From Pseudomonas arsenicoxydans (GTDB taxonomy: Bacteria; Pseudomonadota; Gammaproteobacteria; Pseudomonadales; Pseudomonadaceae): a stretch of 64,000 bases of DNA. Position 1 is the first letter of the stretch, and every line of letters begins with the position of its first letter. The stretch covers positions 2,923,001 to 2,987,000 of the forward strand of contig NZ_LT629705.1 of NCBI RefSeq assembly GCF_900103875.1, read 5' to 3'. The notes beneath the pieces were generated by a model. The model did no database searches and had not been told where the DNA came from. It was given only the letters and a program-made list of their open reading frames with translations. Position numbers and translations under genes: made by a program. This document shows, piece by piece, positions 1-9,317 of the stretch.

Positions 1-200
1 AGAATGCCCAGGGGGTAATTCAACTGGCGCTCGACCTCACGAATCCATTGATAGCGCTGGGCGTGGTCGGCGTGATCGCCGTGGCTGAAGTTCAGGCGAA
101 AAATGTTGACCCCGGCCTGCACCAATTCACGGATGTCGTCGATCCCGTCGGTGGCCGGGCCGAGGGTGGCGAGGATTTTGACCTTTTTATCAGGCGTCAT
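1..200 (-). CDS. pyk: Pyruvate kinase, N-terminal fragment (runs off window)
   Basis: Only the first 66 codons are present; the gene continues beyond the left edge. The translation opens with KVKILATLGPAT and continues to RLNFSHGDH, the two signature N-terminal segments of pyruvate kinase that frame the active site. The enzyme converts phosphoenolpyruvate and ADP to pyruvate and ATP in the cytoplasm. The ATG lies inside the end of the glycerate kinase gene (11-base overlap), so the two are probably translationally coupled. It is the last visible gene of the gcl-hyi-glxR-ttuD-pyk run, where it would consume phosphoenolpyruvate made from the 2-phosphoglycerate that TtuD produces. Confidence 0.93.
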   Translation of the reverse strand, partial: MTPDKKVKILATLGPATDGIDDIRELVQAGVNIFRLNFSHGDHADHAQRYQWIREVERQLNYPLGI

Positions 201-1470
201 GTTTAGGGCTCTCGAGGATCAGGATGGCGCGGAAGTCATTGACGTTGGTGCGGGTCGGCTCGGTGACGATCAGTGCGTCCAGCGCCTCGAAATAGCCGTA
301 GCCATTGTTGTTGTCCAACTCGTCGCTGGCGCTCAAACCGAGGGCGGCGGCGCGGGCGTAGCTGTCCGGGGTCATGATTGCGCCGGCGTTGTCTTCGGAG
401 CCGTCGATGCCATCGGTGTCCCCAGCCAACGCGTAGACGCCAGGCAGGCCTTTGAGGCTGTCGGTCAGGCTCAGGAGGAATTCGGCGTTGCGTCCGCCAC
501 GACCATTGCCGCGCACGGTGACGGTGGTTTCGCCACCGGACAGAATCACGCAAGGCGCCGCCAGGGGCTGGCCATGCAGGACGATCTGCCGGGCGATGCC
601 GGCGTGGACCTTCGCCACTTCCCGGGACTCGCCTTCCAGGTCACCGAGGATCAGCGGGCTGAAACCGGCCTGACGGCATTTCACCGCTGCCGCTTCCAGG
701 GATTGCTGCGGACGGGCGATCAATTGGAAATGACTGCGCGCCAGGCTCGGATCGCCAGGTTTGACGGTTTCCGATTCCGGGCTTTGCAGCCAGGTGCGCA
801 CCGAGGCCGGTACATCAATGCCATAGCGTTTGAGGATCGCCAGGGCTTCGGCCGACGTGCTTGGGTCGGTCACGGTCGGGCCGGAGGCGATGACCGTGGC
901 GAGGTCGCCCGGCACATCGGAAATCGCGTAGGTATAAACAGTGGCAGGCCAACAGGCTTTGCCGAGACGGCCGCCCTTGATCGCCGAGAGGTGCTTGCGC
1001 ACGCAGTTCATCTCGCCGATGGTGGCGCCGGATTTGAGCAGGGCTTTGTTGATCGCTTGCTTGTCGGCCAGGGTGATGCCTTTGGCCGGAAGGGCGAGCA
1101 ACGCCGATCCACCGCCCGAGAGCAGGAAGATCACGCGGTCTTCTTCGGTCAGGTTGCTGACCAGTTCCAATACGCGTTTGGCGACGGCTTGGCCGGCGGC
1201 GTCTGGCACCGGGTGAGCGGCTTCGACGACTTCGATTTTTTCGCACGGGGCGCCGTGACCGTAACGCGTCACCACCAGACCTGAGACTTCACCCTGCCAG
1301 CAGCGCTCGACCACCTGGGCCATCGCGGCGGCGGCTTTACCGGCGCCGATGACGATCACCCGACCGCTGCGATCCTTGGGTAAATGGGCTTCGAGGACGT
1401 GTTGCGGATGGGCCGCGTCGATGGCTGTGGCAAACAGCTCGCGCAGCAATTGTTGCGGATCGACCGACAT
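190..1470 (-). CDS. ttuD: Glycerate 2-kinase / TtuD (MOFRL family)
   Basis: This 426-residue protein has the GckA/TtuD layout: a glycine-rich segment near residues 38-50 (VIVIGAGKAAAAM), an SGGGSALL loop, and a C-terminal MOFRL domain with GGRNAEF and AGDTDGIDG. Such enzymes phosphorylate D-glycerate to 2-phosphoglycerate. Older annotations call TtuD hydroxypyruvate reductase, but the sequence is of the kinase family. It is fourth in the glyoxylate operon after gcl, hyi and glxR and overlaps the pyk start. The role fits the pathway glyoxylate to tartronate semialdehyde to glycerate to 2-phosphoglycerate. Confidence 0.92.
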   Translation of the reverse strand: MSVDPQQLLRELFATAIDAAHPQHVLEAHLPKDRSGRVIVIGAGKAAAAMAQVVERCWQGEVSGLVVTRYGHGAPCEKIEVVEAAHPVPDAAGQAVAKRVLELVSNLTEEDRVIFLLSGGGSALLALPAKGITLADKQAINKALLKSGATIGEMNCVRKHLSAIKGGRLGKACWPATVYTYAISDVPGDLATVIASGPTVTDPSTSAEALAILKRYGIDVPASVRTWLQSPESETVKPGDPSLARSHFQLIARPQQSLEAAAVKCRQAGFSPLILGDLEGESREVAKVHAGIARQIVLHGQPLAAPCVILSGGETTVTVRGNGRGGRNAEFLLSLTDSLKGLPGVYALAGDTDGIDGSEDNAGAIMTPDSYARAAALGLSASDELDNNNGYGYFEALDALIVTEPTRTNVNDFRAILILESPKHDA

Positions 1471-1521
1471 GGCGGGCTCCCGGAATTCTTGTTATTGGAG
1501 GGTGGAGCAACCCGGATCCTT

Positions 1522-1606
1522 GTGGGAGCCAGCCTGCTGGCGATTCAGGCGCCGAGGTCTATCAGACACATCGCGCCGATTTCATCGCCAGCAGGCTGGC
1601 TCCCAC
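1522..1606. repeat. REP pair (REPIN), variant with CAGCCTGCTG core
   Basis: Two 23-base arms, 1522-1544 and 1584-1606, are perfect inverted copies beginning gtgggagccagcctgctgg; each arm is itself a small hairpin. They are 39 bases apart, between glxR and ttuD. This is the REPIN arrangement of Pseudomonas. The core differs from the GGGCTTGCCC type found at the RAYT gene in this window. Confidence 0.88.
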
Positions 1607-1620
1607 AGGTCAGGCAGGGC

Positions 1621-2514
1621 TTACTTCTTATCTCGAATCGAAAAATTCGCCATGTGTTCCAGGCCCTTGATCAGTGCCGAGTGGTCCCAATTGCTGCCAC
1701 CGATGGCCGCGCAGGTGCTGAACACTTGCTGGGTGTTGGCGGTATTCGGCAGATTGATGTTCAGCTCCTTGGCGCCTTGCAGGGCCAGGTTCAGGTCCTT
1801 CTGGTGCAGGCTGATGCGGAAGCCCGGGTCGAAGGTGCCTTTGATCATGCGCTCGCCGTGCACTTCGAGGATCTTCGACGACGCGAAGCCGCCCATCAGT
1901 GCTTCACGCACCTTGGCCGGATCAGCACCGTTTTTCGAGGCGAACAGCAGCGCTTCGGCCACGGCCTGGATGTTCAGCGCGACGATGATCTGGTTTGCCA
2001 CTTTCGCGGTTTGACCGTCACCGTTGCCGCCGACCAGGGTGATGTTCTTGCCCATCGCCTGGAACAGCGGCAGGGCGCGTTCGAAGGCATCGGCATCGCC
2101 GCCGACCATGATGCTCAAGGTCGCAGCCTTGGCGCCGACTTCACCGCCAGACACTGGCGCGTCGAGGTATTGCGCGCCTTTTTCGTTGATCTTGGCTGCG
2201 AATGCCTTGGTGGCGGTCGGCGAGATCGAGCTCATGTCGATGACGATTTTGCCTTTGCCGACACCGGCCGCAACGCCGTCTTCGCGGAACAGTACGTCAT
2301 CTACCTGTGGGGTATCCGGCACCATGATGATGATGATTTCAGCTTCCTGCGCCACTTCTTTCGGGTTCGCCAGGGCGACGGCGCCAGCGGCAACCAGGTC
2401 GGCAGGCGCGGGGTCGTGGTGCGCCGACAGGAACAGGCTATGACCGGCTTTCTGCAGGTTCAACGCCATTGGGTGGCCCATGATGCCGGTGCCGATAAAT
2501 CCGATTTTAGCCAT
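1621..2514 (-). CDS. glxR: 2-hydroxy-3-oxopropionate (tartronate semialdehyde) reductase
   Basis: This 297-residue member of the beta-hydroxyacid dehydrogenase family reduces tartronate semialdehyde to D-glycerate with NAD(P)H. The N-terminal Rossmann motif GFIGTGIMGHPMA (residues 5-17) binds the cofactor. DAPVSGGEVGA (118-128) is the substrate-binding loop, and K171 in GQTAKVANQ is the family's catalytic lysine. Length is normal. It lies downstream of hyi and upstream of ttuD on the same strand. A branch through hydroxypyruvate and Hyi feeds the same intermediate. Confidence 0.95.
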   Translation of the reverse strand: MAKIGFIGTGIMGHPMALNLQKAGHSLFLSAHHDPAPADLVAAGAVALANPKEVAQEAEIIIIMVPDTPQVDDVLFREDGVAAGVGKGKIVIDMSSISPTATKAFAAKINEKGAQYLDAPVSGGEVGAKAATLSIMVGGDADAFERALPLFQAMGKNITLVGGNGDGQTAKVANQIIVALNIQAVAEALLFASKNGADPAKVREALMGGFASSKILEVHGERMIKGTFDPGFRISLHQKDLNLALQGAKELNINLPNTANTQQVFSTCAAIGGSNWDHSALIKGLEHMANFSIRDKK

Positions 2515-2543
2515 GAGAAATTCCTCTTGTTTTTGTGTGCCCC

Positions 2544-2645
2544 TGTAGGAGCTGTCGAGTGAAACGAGGCTGCGATTTTTTGATCTTGATCTTGAAAGGC
2601 AAGATCAAAAGATCGCAGCCTCGTTTCACTCGACAGCTCCTACAC
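2544..2645. repeat. Inverted palindromic repeat, 'gtaggagctgtcgag' family
   Basis: A left arm starting tgtaggagctgtcgagtg is mirrored by a right arm ending cactcgacagctcctaca, with a short repeat of gatctt between them. The same sequence family recurs at 19576-19621 (one arm) and 33131-33219 (perfect pair). It fills the hyi-glxR gap. It is a dispersed intergenic repeat, not a canonical terminator, though the transcript would fold into a long hairpin. Confidence 0.85.
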
Positions 2646-2660
2646 GGGTGTCATGTTCGA

Positions 2661-3443
2661 TTAGATCGCGTTATGGGTTTTCAGCCAGCCCAGACCCGCT
2701 TCAGTGGTGGTCAGCGGCTTGTATTCACAGCCGATCCACCCCTGATAACCGATGCGGTCCAGGTGTTCGAACAGGAAGCGGTAGTTGATTTCACCGGTGC
2801 CCGGTTCGTTGCGCCCTGGGTTGTCGGCCAACTGGATGTGGTTGATCTCGCCCAGGTGCGCGGCCATGGTGCGGGCCAGGTCGCCCTCCATGATTTGCAT
2901 GTGGTAGATGTCGTATTGCAGGAACAGGTTGGCGCTGCCGACCTGTTCGCGAATCGACAAGGCTTGCGCGGTGTTGTTCAGGTAGAAACCCGGAATGTCG
3001 CGGGTGTTGATCGCTTCCATCACCAGCTTGATGCCGGCCGCTTGCAGCTTGTCGGCGGCGTACTTGAGGTTGGCGACGAAGGTTTTTTCCACGGTGGCAT
3101 CGTCGATGCCTTGTGGACGAATACCGGCCAGGCAGTTGACCTGGGTGTTGCCCAGCACTTGTGCGTAGGCGATGGCCAGGTCGACACCGGCGCGGAACTC
3201 TTCAACACGGTCCGGCAGGCACGCGATACCGCGCTCACCCTTGGCCCAGTCACCGGCCGGCAGGTTGAACAGCACCTGGGTCAGGCCGTTGGCATCGAGC
3301 TTGGCCTTGATCTCGGCAGAGCTGAAGTCGTAAGGGAACAGGTATTCGACACCACTGAAGCCGGCCTTGGCGGCCGCTTCGAAACGGGCGAGGAAATCCT
3401 GTTCGGTGAACAGCATGGACAGGTTGGCTGCGAAACGCGGCAT
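2661..3443 (-). CDS. hyi: Hydroxypyruvate isomerase
   Basis: This 260-residue TIM-barrel protein of the xylose-isomerase-like (AP endonuclease 2) superfamily interconverts hydroxypyruvate and tartronate semialdehyde. E143 (in LVMEAINTRD) and E240 (in GCEYKP) fall at the two conserved glutamates of the E. coli enzyme. The DIYHMQIMEGD stretch around 178-188 carries metal-site residues. Length matches the family (about 258-260). It lies between gcl and glxR in a minus-strand operon, which supports the assignment. Confidence 0.94.
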   Translation of the reverse strand: MPRFAANLSMLFTEQDFLARFEAAAKAGFSGVEYLFPYDFSSAEIKAKLDANGLTQVLFNLPAGDWAKGERGIACLPDRVEEFRAGVDLAIAYAQVLGNTQVNCLAGIRPQGIDDATVEKTFVANLKYAADKLQAAGIKLVMEAINTRDIPGFYLNNTAQALSIREQVGSANLFLQYDIYHMQIMEGDLARTMAAHLGEINHIQLADNPGRNEPGTGEINYRFLFEHLDRIGYQGWIGCEYKPLTTTEAGLGWLKTHNAI

Positions 3444-3470
3444 GGTGGTCTCCCGTAAATTTATGAGGAC

Positions 3471-3503
3471 TGATCGTTCCCACGCAGAGCGTGGGAACGA
3501 TCA
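3471..3503. repeat. Short perfect palindrome in gcl-hyi gap
   Basis: The sequence tgatcgttcccacgc ... gcgtgggaacgatca is a 15-base perfect inverted repeat with a three-base loop, filling half of the 70-base gap between gcl and hyi. There is no T-tract after it on the minus strand, so it is more likely a dispersed palindromic element or mRNA-stabilising hairpin than an intrinsic terminator. Confidence 0.75.
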
Positions 3504-3513
3504 TCATCAGCAG

Positions 3514-5289
<1,776 letters not shown>

Positions 5290-5315
5290 GGTTTTGTGCC
5301 TCTTACGTTTTGTAA

Positions 5316-5325
5316 TTGTATACAA
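5316..5325. promoter_or_regulatory. Palindromic operator TTGTATACAA, gcl-proximal
   Basis: A perfect 10-base palindrome just downstream of the predicted gcl -10 box. It is identical to the second copy at 5454-5463, 138 bases away. Such ATTGTATACAAT-like sites are typical of GntR/FadR-subfamily repressors. I infer that a GntR-type regulator (the P. putida gcl cluster has one, GclR) represses transcription here; no regulator gene for it is in the window. Confidence 0.65.
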
Positions 5326-5339
5326 GTGGCTTTGCGCAG

Positions 5340-5369
5340 AGTGTATTCATGGCGGACGGCGCAGGTCAA
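5340..5369 (-). promoter_or_regulatory. Predicted sigma-70 promoter of gcl operon
   Basis: Read on the minus strand: -35 TTGACC (5364-5369), an 18-base spacer, and -10 TACACT (5340-5345). The start point would fall near 5333, placing the TTGTATACAA palindrome about 12 bases downstream, a position suited to repression. Confidence 0.6.
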
Positions 5370-5453
5370 TCCATTTTCTCAAGCGACTGTTTCATTCGTC
5401 GGAAGGCCGTTCTGCTGTGGCTTTTCGTCGCATGTCGCGCTTTTCGATAATTA

Positions 5454-5463
5454 TTGTATACAA
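5454..5463. promoter_or_regulatory. Palindromic operator TTGTATACAA, distal copy
   Basis: Second perfect copy of the palindrome, in an AT-rich stretch about 94 bases upstream of the GlcG-like gene and 165 bases upstream of gcl. With the gcl-proximal copy it suggests one repressor controlling both directions of the divergent region, possibly with looping. Confidence 0.6.
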
Positions 5464-5556
5464 AAAAATAATTCATTGTGTTCTATTTGTTGCATCGGAC
5501 TGCGGCACAACGGCGCAGTCCAACGGCTTTCCGAAAAACAAAATGAGGACGGCACC

Positions 5557-5997
5557 ATGAGCGCTTTAACCTTGAAAGTCGCAGTCAACCTGACCACTCA
5601 GGCCATCTCCGCTGCGCGTGCAATCTCGGCAGCCCCGTTAACCATCGCAGTGCTGGACGCCGGCGGGCATCTGATCACCCTGCAACGCGAAGACGGCGCC
5701 AGCCTGCTACGCCCGCAGGTCGCCATCGGCAAAGCCTGGGGCGCCATCGCCCTCGGCAAAGGCTCGCGCCTGCTGGCACTGGACGCCCAGCAACGCCCGG
5801 CCTTCTTCGCCGCGTTGAATAGCCTGGGGCAGGGCAGCGTCGTGCCGGCACCGGGTGGCGTGTTGATTCGGGATCAGGACGGGAATGTGCTGGGAGCGGT
5901 GGGGATCAGCGGGGATCTGTCGGATGTTGATGAACAGTGTGCAATCAGTGCGATCGAGGCGGTTGGGTTGAGGGCGGATGCTGGGGTTACTGCCTGA
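5557..5997 (+). CDS. GlcG/HbpS family protein
   Basis: This 146-residue protein belongs to the GlcG/HbpS (DUF336) family. It shows the typical ITIAVLDAGG-like segment (TIAVLDAGGHLITLQRED), PGGVLIRDQDGNVLGAVGISG, and a closing acidic/alanine helix. Family members are found beside glycolate/glyoxylate genes; the biochemical role is not settled, and HbpS members bind heme. The ATG at 5557 has gagga ten bases before it. It diverges from gcl and shares the TTGTATACAA-containing region, so co-regulation with glyoxylate metabolism is likely. Function is inferred from context only. Confidence 0.85.
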   Translation: MSALTLKVAVNLTTQAISAARAISAAPLTIAVLDAGGHLITLQREDGASLLRPQVAIGKAWGAIALGKGSRLLALDAQQRPAFFAALNSLGQGSVVPAPGGVLIRDQDGNVLGAVGISGDLSDVDEQCAISAIEAVGLRADAGVTA

Positions 5998-6020
5998 TTT
6001 TGTGTGCCTGAGCGATCGCT

Positions 6021-6095
6021 ATCGCGGGCAAGCCCGCTCCCACGCGGATCTGAGCAACGCCAACGATCCACTGTGGGAGCGGGCTTGCCCGCGAT
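6021..6095. repeat. REPIN upstream of RAYT (GGGCTTGCCC type)
   Basis: Arms 6021-6043 and 6073-6095 are perfect inverted 23-base copies of the type gtgggagcgggcttgcccg, separated by 29 bases. It lies just upstream of the RAYT gene and matches the REPIN downstream of it (6673-6763). Confidence 0.92.
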
Positions 6096-6192
6096 GACTA
6101 TTTATCAGACACATTCAGCTAAAAGTCTGCCGCATCCTCTGGCATTTACAGGTCTAGCCTATTCAGGACATCAGCATGAAAGAGGCAAAGGA

Positions 6193-6657
6193 ATGCTTGA
6201 TTTACCTGCTTCACATCGCTTGCGCATTGGCCGCTATTCCGAAACGAACCAGATTTACCTTCTGACTACCAACACACTCGACAGAAAACCCGTTTTCAAT
6301 GATTTCAACTTGGGCAGGTTGGTTGTCAGTGAATTTCGAAGTGCACAGAATCAGGGGTGGGTTAACTCATTGGCTTGGGTTGTCATGCCCGATCACTTTC
6401 ATTGGCTGATCGAGCTACAGAAGTGCTCATTAAGCGAGCTGATGGGCAAAACAAAATCGTTGAGTACGCGAGCACTCAACCAATCAACAGGGCGAAGAGG
6501 GAGGCTCTGGCAGCATGGGTATCACGACAGGGCTTTGCGGCGAGAGGATGATTTGGTAAAGCTTGCTCGTTATGTTGTGGCAAATCCATTGCGGGCGGGA
6601 ATATGCGAGCGGTTTGGCGACTATCCGTTGTGGGATGCGATCTGGCTTAATACTTGA
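6193..6657 (+). CDS. REP-associated tyrosine transposase (RAYT)
   Basis: This 154-residue protein of the Y1 transposase (IS200-like, TnpA_REP) family has the HUH motif as H68-F-H70 in MPDHFHWLIE. Y127 in ARYVVANPLRAG lies in the helix that carries the catalytic tyrosine in this family. WQHGYHDRALRRE is also typical. RAYTs nick and join REP sequences and are the likely source of REPINs. The start at 6193 has agagg seven bases upstream and fits family length; longer readings run into the upstream REPIN. Complete-looking, and flanked on both sides by REPINs of the same core. Confidence 0.92.
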   Translation: MLDLPASHRLRIGRYSETNQIYLLTTNTLDRKPVFNDFNLGRLVVSEFRSAQNQGWVNSLAWVVMPDHFHWLIELQKCSLSELMGKTKSLSTRALNQSTGRRGRLWQHGYHDRALRREDDLVKLARYVVANPLRAGICERFGDYPLWDAIWLNT

Positions 6658-6672
6658 AAATGAGTCGCCCCC

Positions 6673-6763
6673 ATCGCGGGCAAGCCCGCTCCCACAGTGT
6701 TTGTGGGTGGACACAAAATTCGTGAACACCCTTGATCCTTGTGAGAGCGGGCTTGCCCGCGAT
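6673..6763. repeat. REPIN downstream of RAYT
   Basis: Arms 6673-6695 and 6741-6763 are near-perfect inverted copies; the right arm has one change (gtgagag for gtgggag). Same core as the REPIN upstream of the RAYT gene. It lies between the convergent RAYT and TetR genes. Confidence 0.9.
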
Positions 6764-6781
6764 GGGGTCAAAGATGTTTTT

Positions 6782-7387
6782 TCAGTCTGGCTCACACCCC
6801 TTCAACACCAGCCGAATAATCGTCTGCGCCGCCGCTTCATAGTCCGCCTCATCCAGTTTGGCCTTGCCGGTCACCGCAGAAATTTGCCAGTCAAAGTCGG
6901 CATAAGTCTGGGTGGCGGCCCAGATGCTGAACATCAAGTGGTTGGGGTCGATCGGGGCGATTTGCCCGCGGTCGATCCAGGTCTGGATGCAGTCGATGTT
7001 GTGCTTGGCCTGGCCATTGAGTTGCTCAACCAGGTCGGCGCTCAGGTGCGGGGCGCCGTGCATGATTTCGCTGGCGAACACCTTCGAGGCGAAGGGCAGG
7101 TCGCGGGAAATGCGGATCTTCGAGCGAATGTAGCCACTGAGCACTTCACTTGGCACCCCATCGGCATTGAAAGGCGTCGAGGCCTGCAGAATCGGCTCGA
7201 TGATGCTTTCCAGGACCTCGCGGTAGAGGTTTTCCTTGGATTTGAAGTAGTAATAGACGTTGGGCTTGGGCAATCCCGCCTTGGCTGCGATGTCGCTGGT
7301 TTTGGTCGCAGCAAAGCCCTTGTCGGCAAATTCTTCACTGGCGGCACGCAGGATCAGTTCTTTGTTGCGCTCGCGGATAGTGCTCAT
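6782..7387 (-). CDS. TetR-family regulator with RutR-like C-terminal domain
   Basis: This 201-residue protein has a TetR helix-turn-helix at about residues 25-50 (TKTSDIAAKAGLPKPNVYYYF). Its C-terminal domain resembles E. coli RutR/YcdC, with segments such as IAPIDPNHLMFSIWAATQ and YADFDWQISAVTG. RutR controls pyrimidine use; whether this paralog binds a pyrimidine is unknown, and no pyrimidine-catabolic gene is nearby. I place the start at 7387 (MSTIRERNKE) because the upstream extension has no family resemblance. It is divergent from the DUF808 gene at 7522, the nearest candidate target along with itself. Confidence 0.88.
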   Translation of the reverse strand: MSTIRERNKELILRAASEEFADKGFAATKTSDIAAKAGLPKPNVYYYFKSKENLYREVLESIIEPILQASTPFNADGVPSEVLSGYIRSKIRISRDLPFASKVFASEIMHGAPHLSADLVEQLNGQAKHNIDCIQTWIDRGQIAPIDPNHLMFSIWAATQTYADFDWQISAVTGKAKLDEADYEAAAQTIIRLVLKGCEPD

Positions 7388-7521
7388 AAACCAGGGGGTT
7401 CCTTGCCTGTTCTGGCGGTTGCGCATGGTAGCACCGGCCTCGCGCGGCGCTCAAGAATGCCCCGTGTGGCGCTTGGCCGCGCTATGCTGCGCGGCATTCA
7501 TTCAAGAAGGAAACCTGATTC

Positions 7522-8436
7522 ATGGCAGGAAGCAGTTTGCTGGTGTTGATCGACGACATCGCAGCAGTACTCGACGATGTGGCGTTGATGACCAAAATGG
7601 CCGCCAAGAAAACCGCTGGTGTACTCGGCGATGATCTGGCGCTCAATGCCCAGCAGGTCAGCGGTGTGCGCGCCGAACGGGAAATTCCGGTGGTTTGGGC
7701 GGTCGCCAAAGGCTCCTTTCGCAATAAATTGATCCTGGTGCCGTCGGCGTTGGCCATCAGCGCCTTCATTCCCTGGCTGGTCACGCCGCTGTTGATGGTC
7801 GGTGGCGCGTACCTGTGTTTCGAAGGTTTCGAGAAACTCGCCCACAAGTTTCTGCACAGCAAAGCTGAAGATCAGGCTGAACATGCAGAACTGGTCGAGG
7901 CGGTGGCTGATCCGGCGGTCGATCTGGTGGCGTTTGAGCAGGACAAGATCAAAGGCGCCGTCCGTACGGATTTCATTCTGTCGGCGGAAATCATCGCGAT
8001 CACCCTGGGCACTGTGGCAGATGCGTCGTTGACCCAACAGGTCATCGTGCTGTCGGGTATTGCCATCATCATGACCATCGGCGTTTACGGACTGGTGGCG
8101 GGTATCGTCAAACTTGACGACCTGGGCCTGTGGCTGACCCAGAAACCCGGGCAGATGGCCAAAAGCATCGGTGGTGGAATTCTGCGCGCAGCGCCGTACA
8201 TGATGAAAAGCCTGTCGGTGATCGGCACCGCGGCGATGTTCCTGGTCGGCGGCGGGATTCTGACCCATGGCGTGCCGGTGGTTCATCACTGGATTGAAAG
8301 CGTCAGTGCCGGTGCGGGCGGTGCCGGGTTTATCGTGCCGACGTTGCTGAATGCGGTGGCGGGGATTGTGGCGGGGGCGGTGGTGTTGGCGGGTGTGATG
8401 GTTGCCAGCAAAATCTGGAAAGCGCTGAAAGGCTGA
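7522..8436 (+). CDS. DUF808 (YedI-like) inner membrane protein
   Basis: This 304-residue protein begins [21 protein letters not shown] and continues with the conserved [18 protein letters not shown] segment of the DUF808/YedI family. Several hydrophobic spans follow (around 78-98, 160-190, 225-245 and 265-300), so it is an integral membrane protein. Function is unknown. An AAGGA ribosome-binding site lies upstream of the ATG. It is monocistronic, followed by a strong hairpin shared with the convergent mlaA-like gene. Confidence 0.87.
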   Translation: MAGSSLLVLIDDIAAVLDDVALMTKMAAKKTAGVLGDDLALNAQQVSGVRAEREIPVVWAVAKGSFRNKLILVPSALAISAFIPWLVTPLLMVGGAYLCFEGFEKLAHKFLHSKAEDQAEHAELVEAVADPAVDLVAFEQDKIKGAVRTDFILSAEIIAITLGTVADASLTQQVIVLSGIAIIMTIGVYGLVAGIVKLDDLGLWLTQKPGQMAKSIGGGILRAAPYMMKSLSVIGTAAMFLVGGGILTHGVPVVHHWIESVSAGAGGAGFIVPTLLNAVAGIVAGAVVLAGVMVASKIWKALKG

Positions 8437-8478
8437 AGCCTGGATATTTTCCGAAGGCACTACATTTTAGCGTTCATG

Positions 8479-8514
8479 AAAAAGGCCATTCGATGCGAAT
8501 CGAATGGCCTTTTT
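8479..8514. terminator. Bidirectional terminator
   Basis: A perfect 16-base inverted repeat (aaaaaggccattcgat / atcgaatggccttttt) with a GCGA loop, carrying A- and T-runs on its two flanks. It separates the convergent DUF808 and MlaA-like genes and can stop transcription in both directions. Confidence 0.92.
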
Positions 8515-8528
8515 TGTTGCCGCCGGAT

Positions 8529-9317
8529 TTACTCGGCGATCTGCAACTTGCGCGACTCGGTGTAGACGTAACGCACTTTCTCGTACTCGAACGGCGAGTT
8601 CAGTTGGCCATAACGGAAGCTGGTCTGATAGCGCTTGTCGATACTGCGCAGGACCCAGATTTCCGGGTGGTTTTCGCTGACTTGCGCGACGTTCAGGAAG
8701 TTGATCGCAGACTCGGTAGTGAAGTCCACGGCCAGGCCACCCGTGTCGCGGATGTTAGAAGGGCCGAGGATCGGCAGTACGAAGTACGCGCCGCCCGGTA
8801 CACCGTAGAAGCCCAGGGTCTGGCCGAAGTCTTCGTTCTGACGCGGCAGGCCCATGGCGGTAGCCGGATCCCAGAGGCCGGCGATGCCGACGGTGGTGTT
8901 GAGCAGCAGGCGCGCGGTGGTATCCAGCGAGCGCTTGCCCTTGAACTGCAGCAAGCTGTTCACCAGGTTCGGCACATCGCCCAGGTTATTGAAGAAGTTG
9001 CTGACGCCGGTGCGCAGGAAACCCGGTGTGATGTAGCGGTAACCATCGACTACCGGCAGGAACACCCACTGGTCGAAACGGTAGTTGAAGTGATAAACCC
9101 GACGGTTCCACTCTTCCAGCGGGTCATAGACAGCCAGCGCGTTGAGTGTCGAGCGCTCGAACTCGCGCTGATCCAGCCCCGGGTTGAATTTGAGTTTGCT
9201 CAACGGCTCTTTGAAGCCGTCAGTGCCGACCACGACAGGTGCGTTGGCTTTGCTGTTGTCGGCATTGGCGACGCCTGCACAGAGTAACGCTGCGATAAGC
9301 AGGAGATATTTAGCCAC
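8529..9317 (-). CDS. mlaA: MlaA-like (VacJ) phospholipid-asymmetry protein
   Basis: This 262-residue protein carries the MlaA/VacJ core: DPLEEWNRRVYHFNYRFDQW, NFFNNLGDVPNLVNSLLQ, LLNTTVGIAGLWDPAT and GVPGGAYFVLPILGPSNIRD. MlaA forms a doughnut in the outer membrane and removes mislocalised phospholipids toward the periplasmic MlaC/inner-membrane Mla system. The signal peptide (residues 1-19) ends CAGVANAD, fitting signal peptidase I; the only cysteine (in ALLC) is a poor lipobox, so lipid anchoring is doubtful. Its start overlaps the end of the upstream hydrolase gene by eight bases. Confidence 0.92.
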   Translation of the reverse strand: MAKYLLLIAALLCAGVANADNSKANAPVVVGTDGFKEPLSKLKFNPGLDQREFERSTLNALAVYDPLEEWNRRVYHFNYRFDQWVFLPVVDGYRYITPGFLRTGVSNFFNNLGDVPNLVNSLLQFKGKRSLDTTARLLLNTTVGIAGLWDPATAMGLPRQNEDFGQTLGFYGVPGGAYFVLPILGPSNIRDTGGLAVDFTTESAINFLNVAQVSENHPEIWVLRSIDKRYQTSFRYGQLNSPFEYEKVRYVYTESRKLQIAE

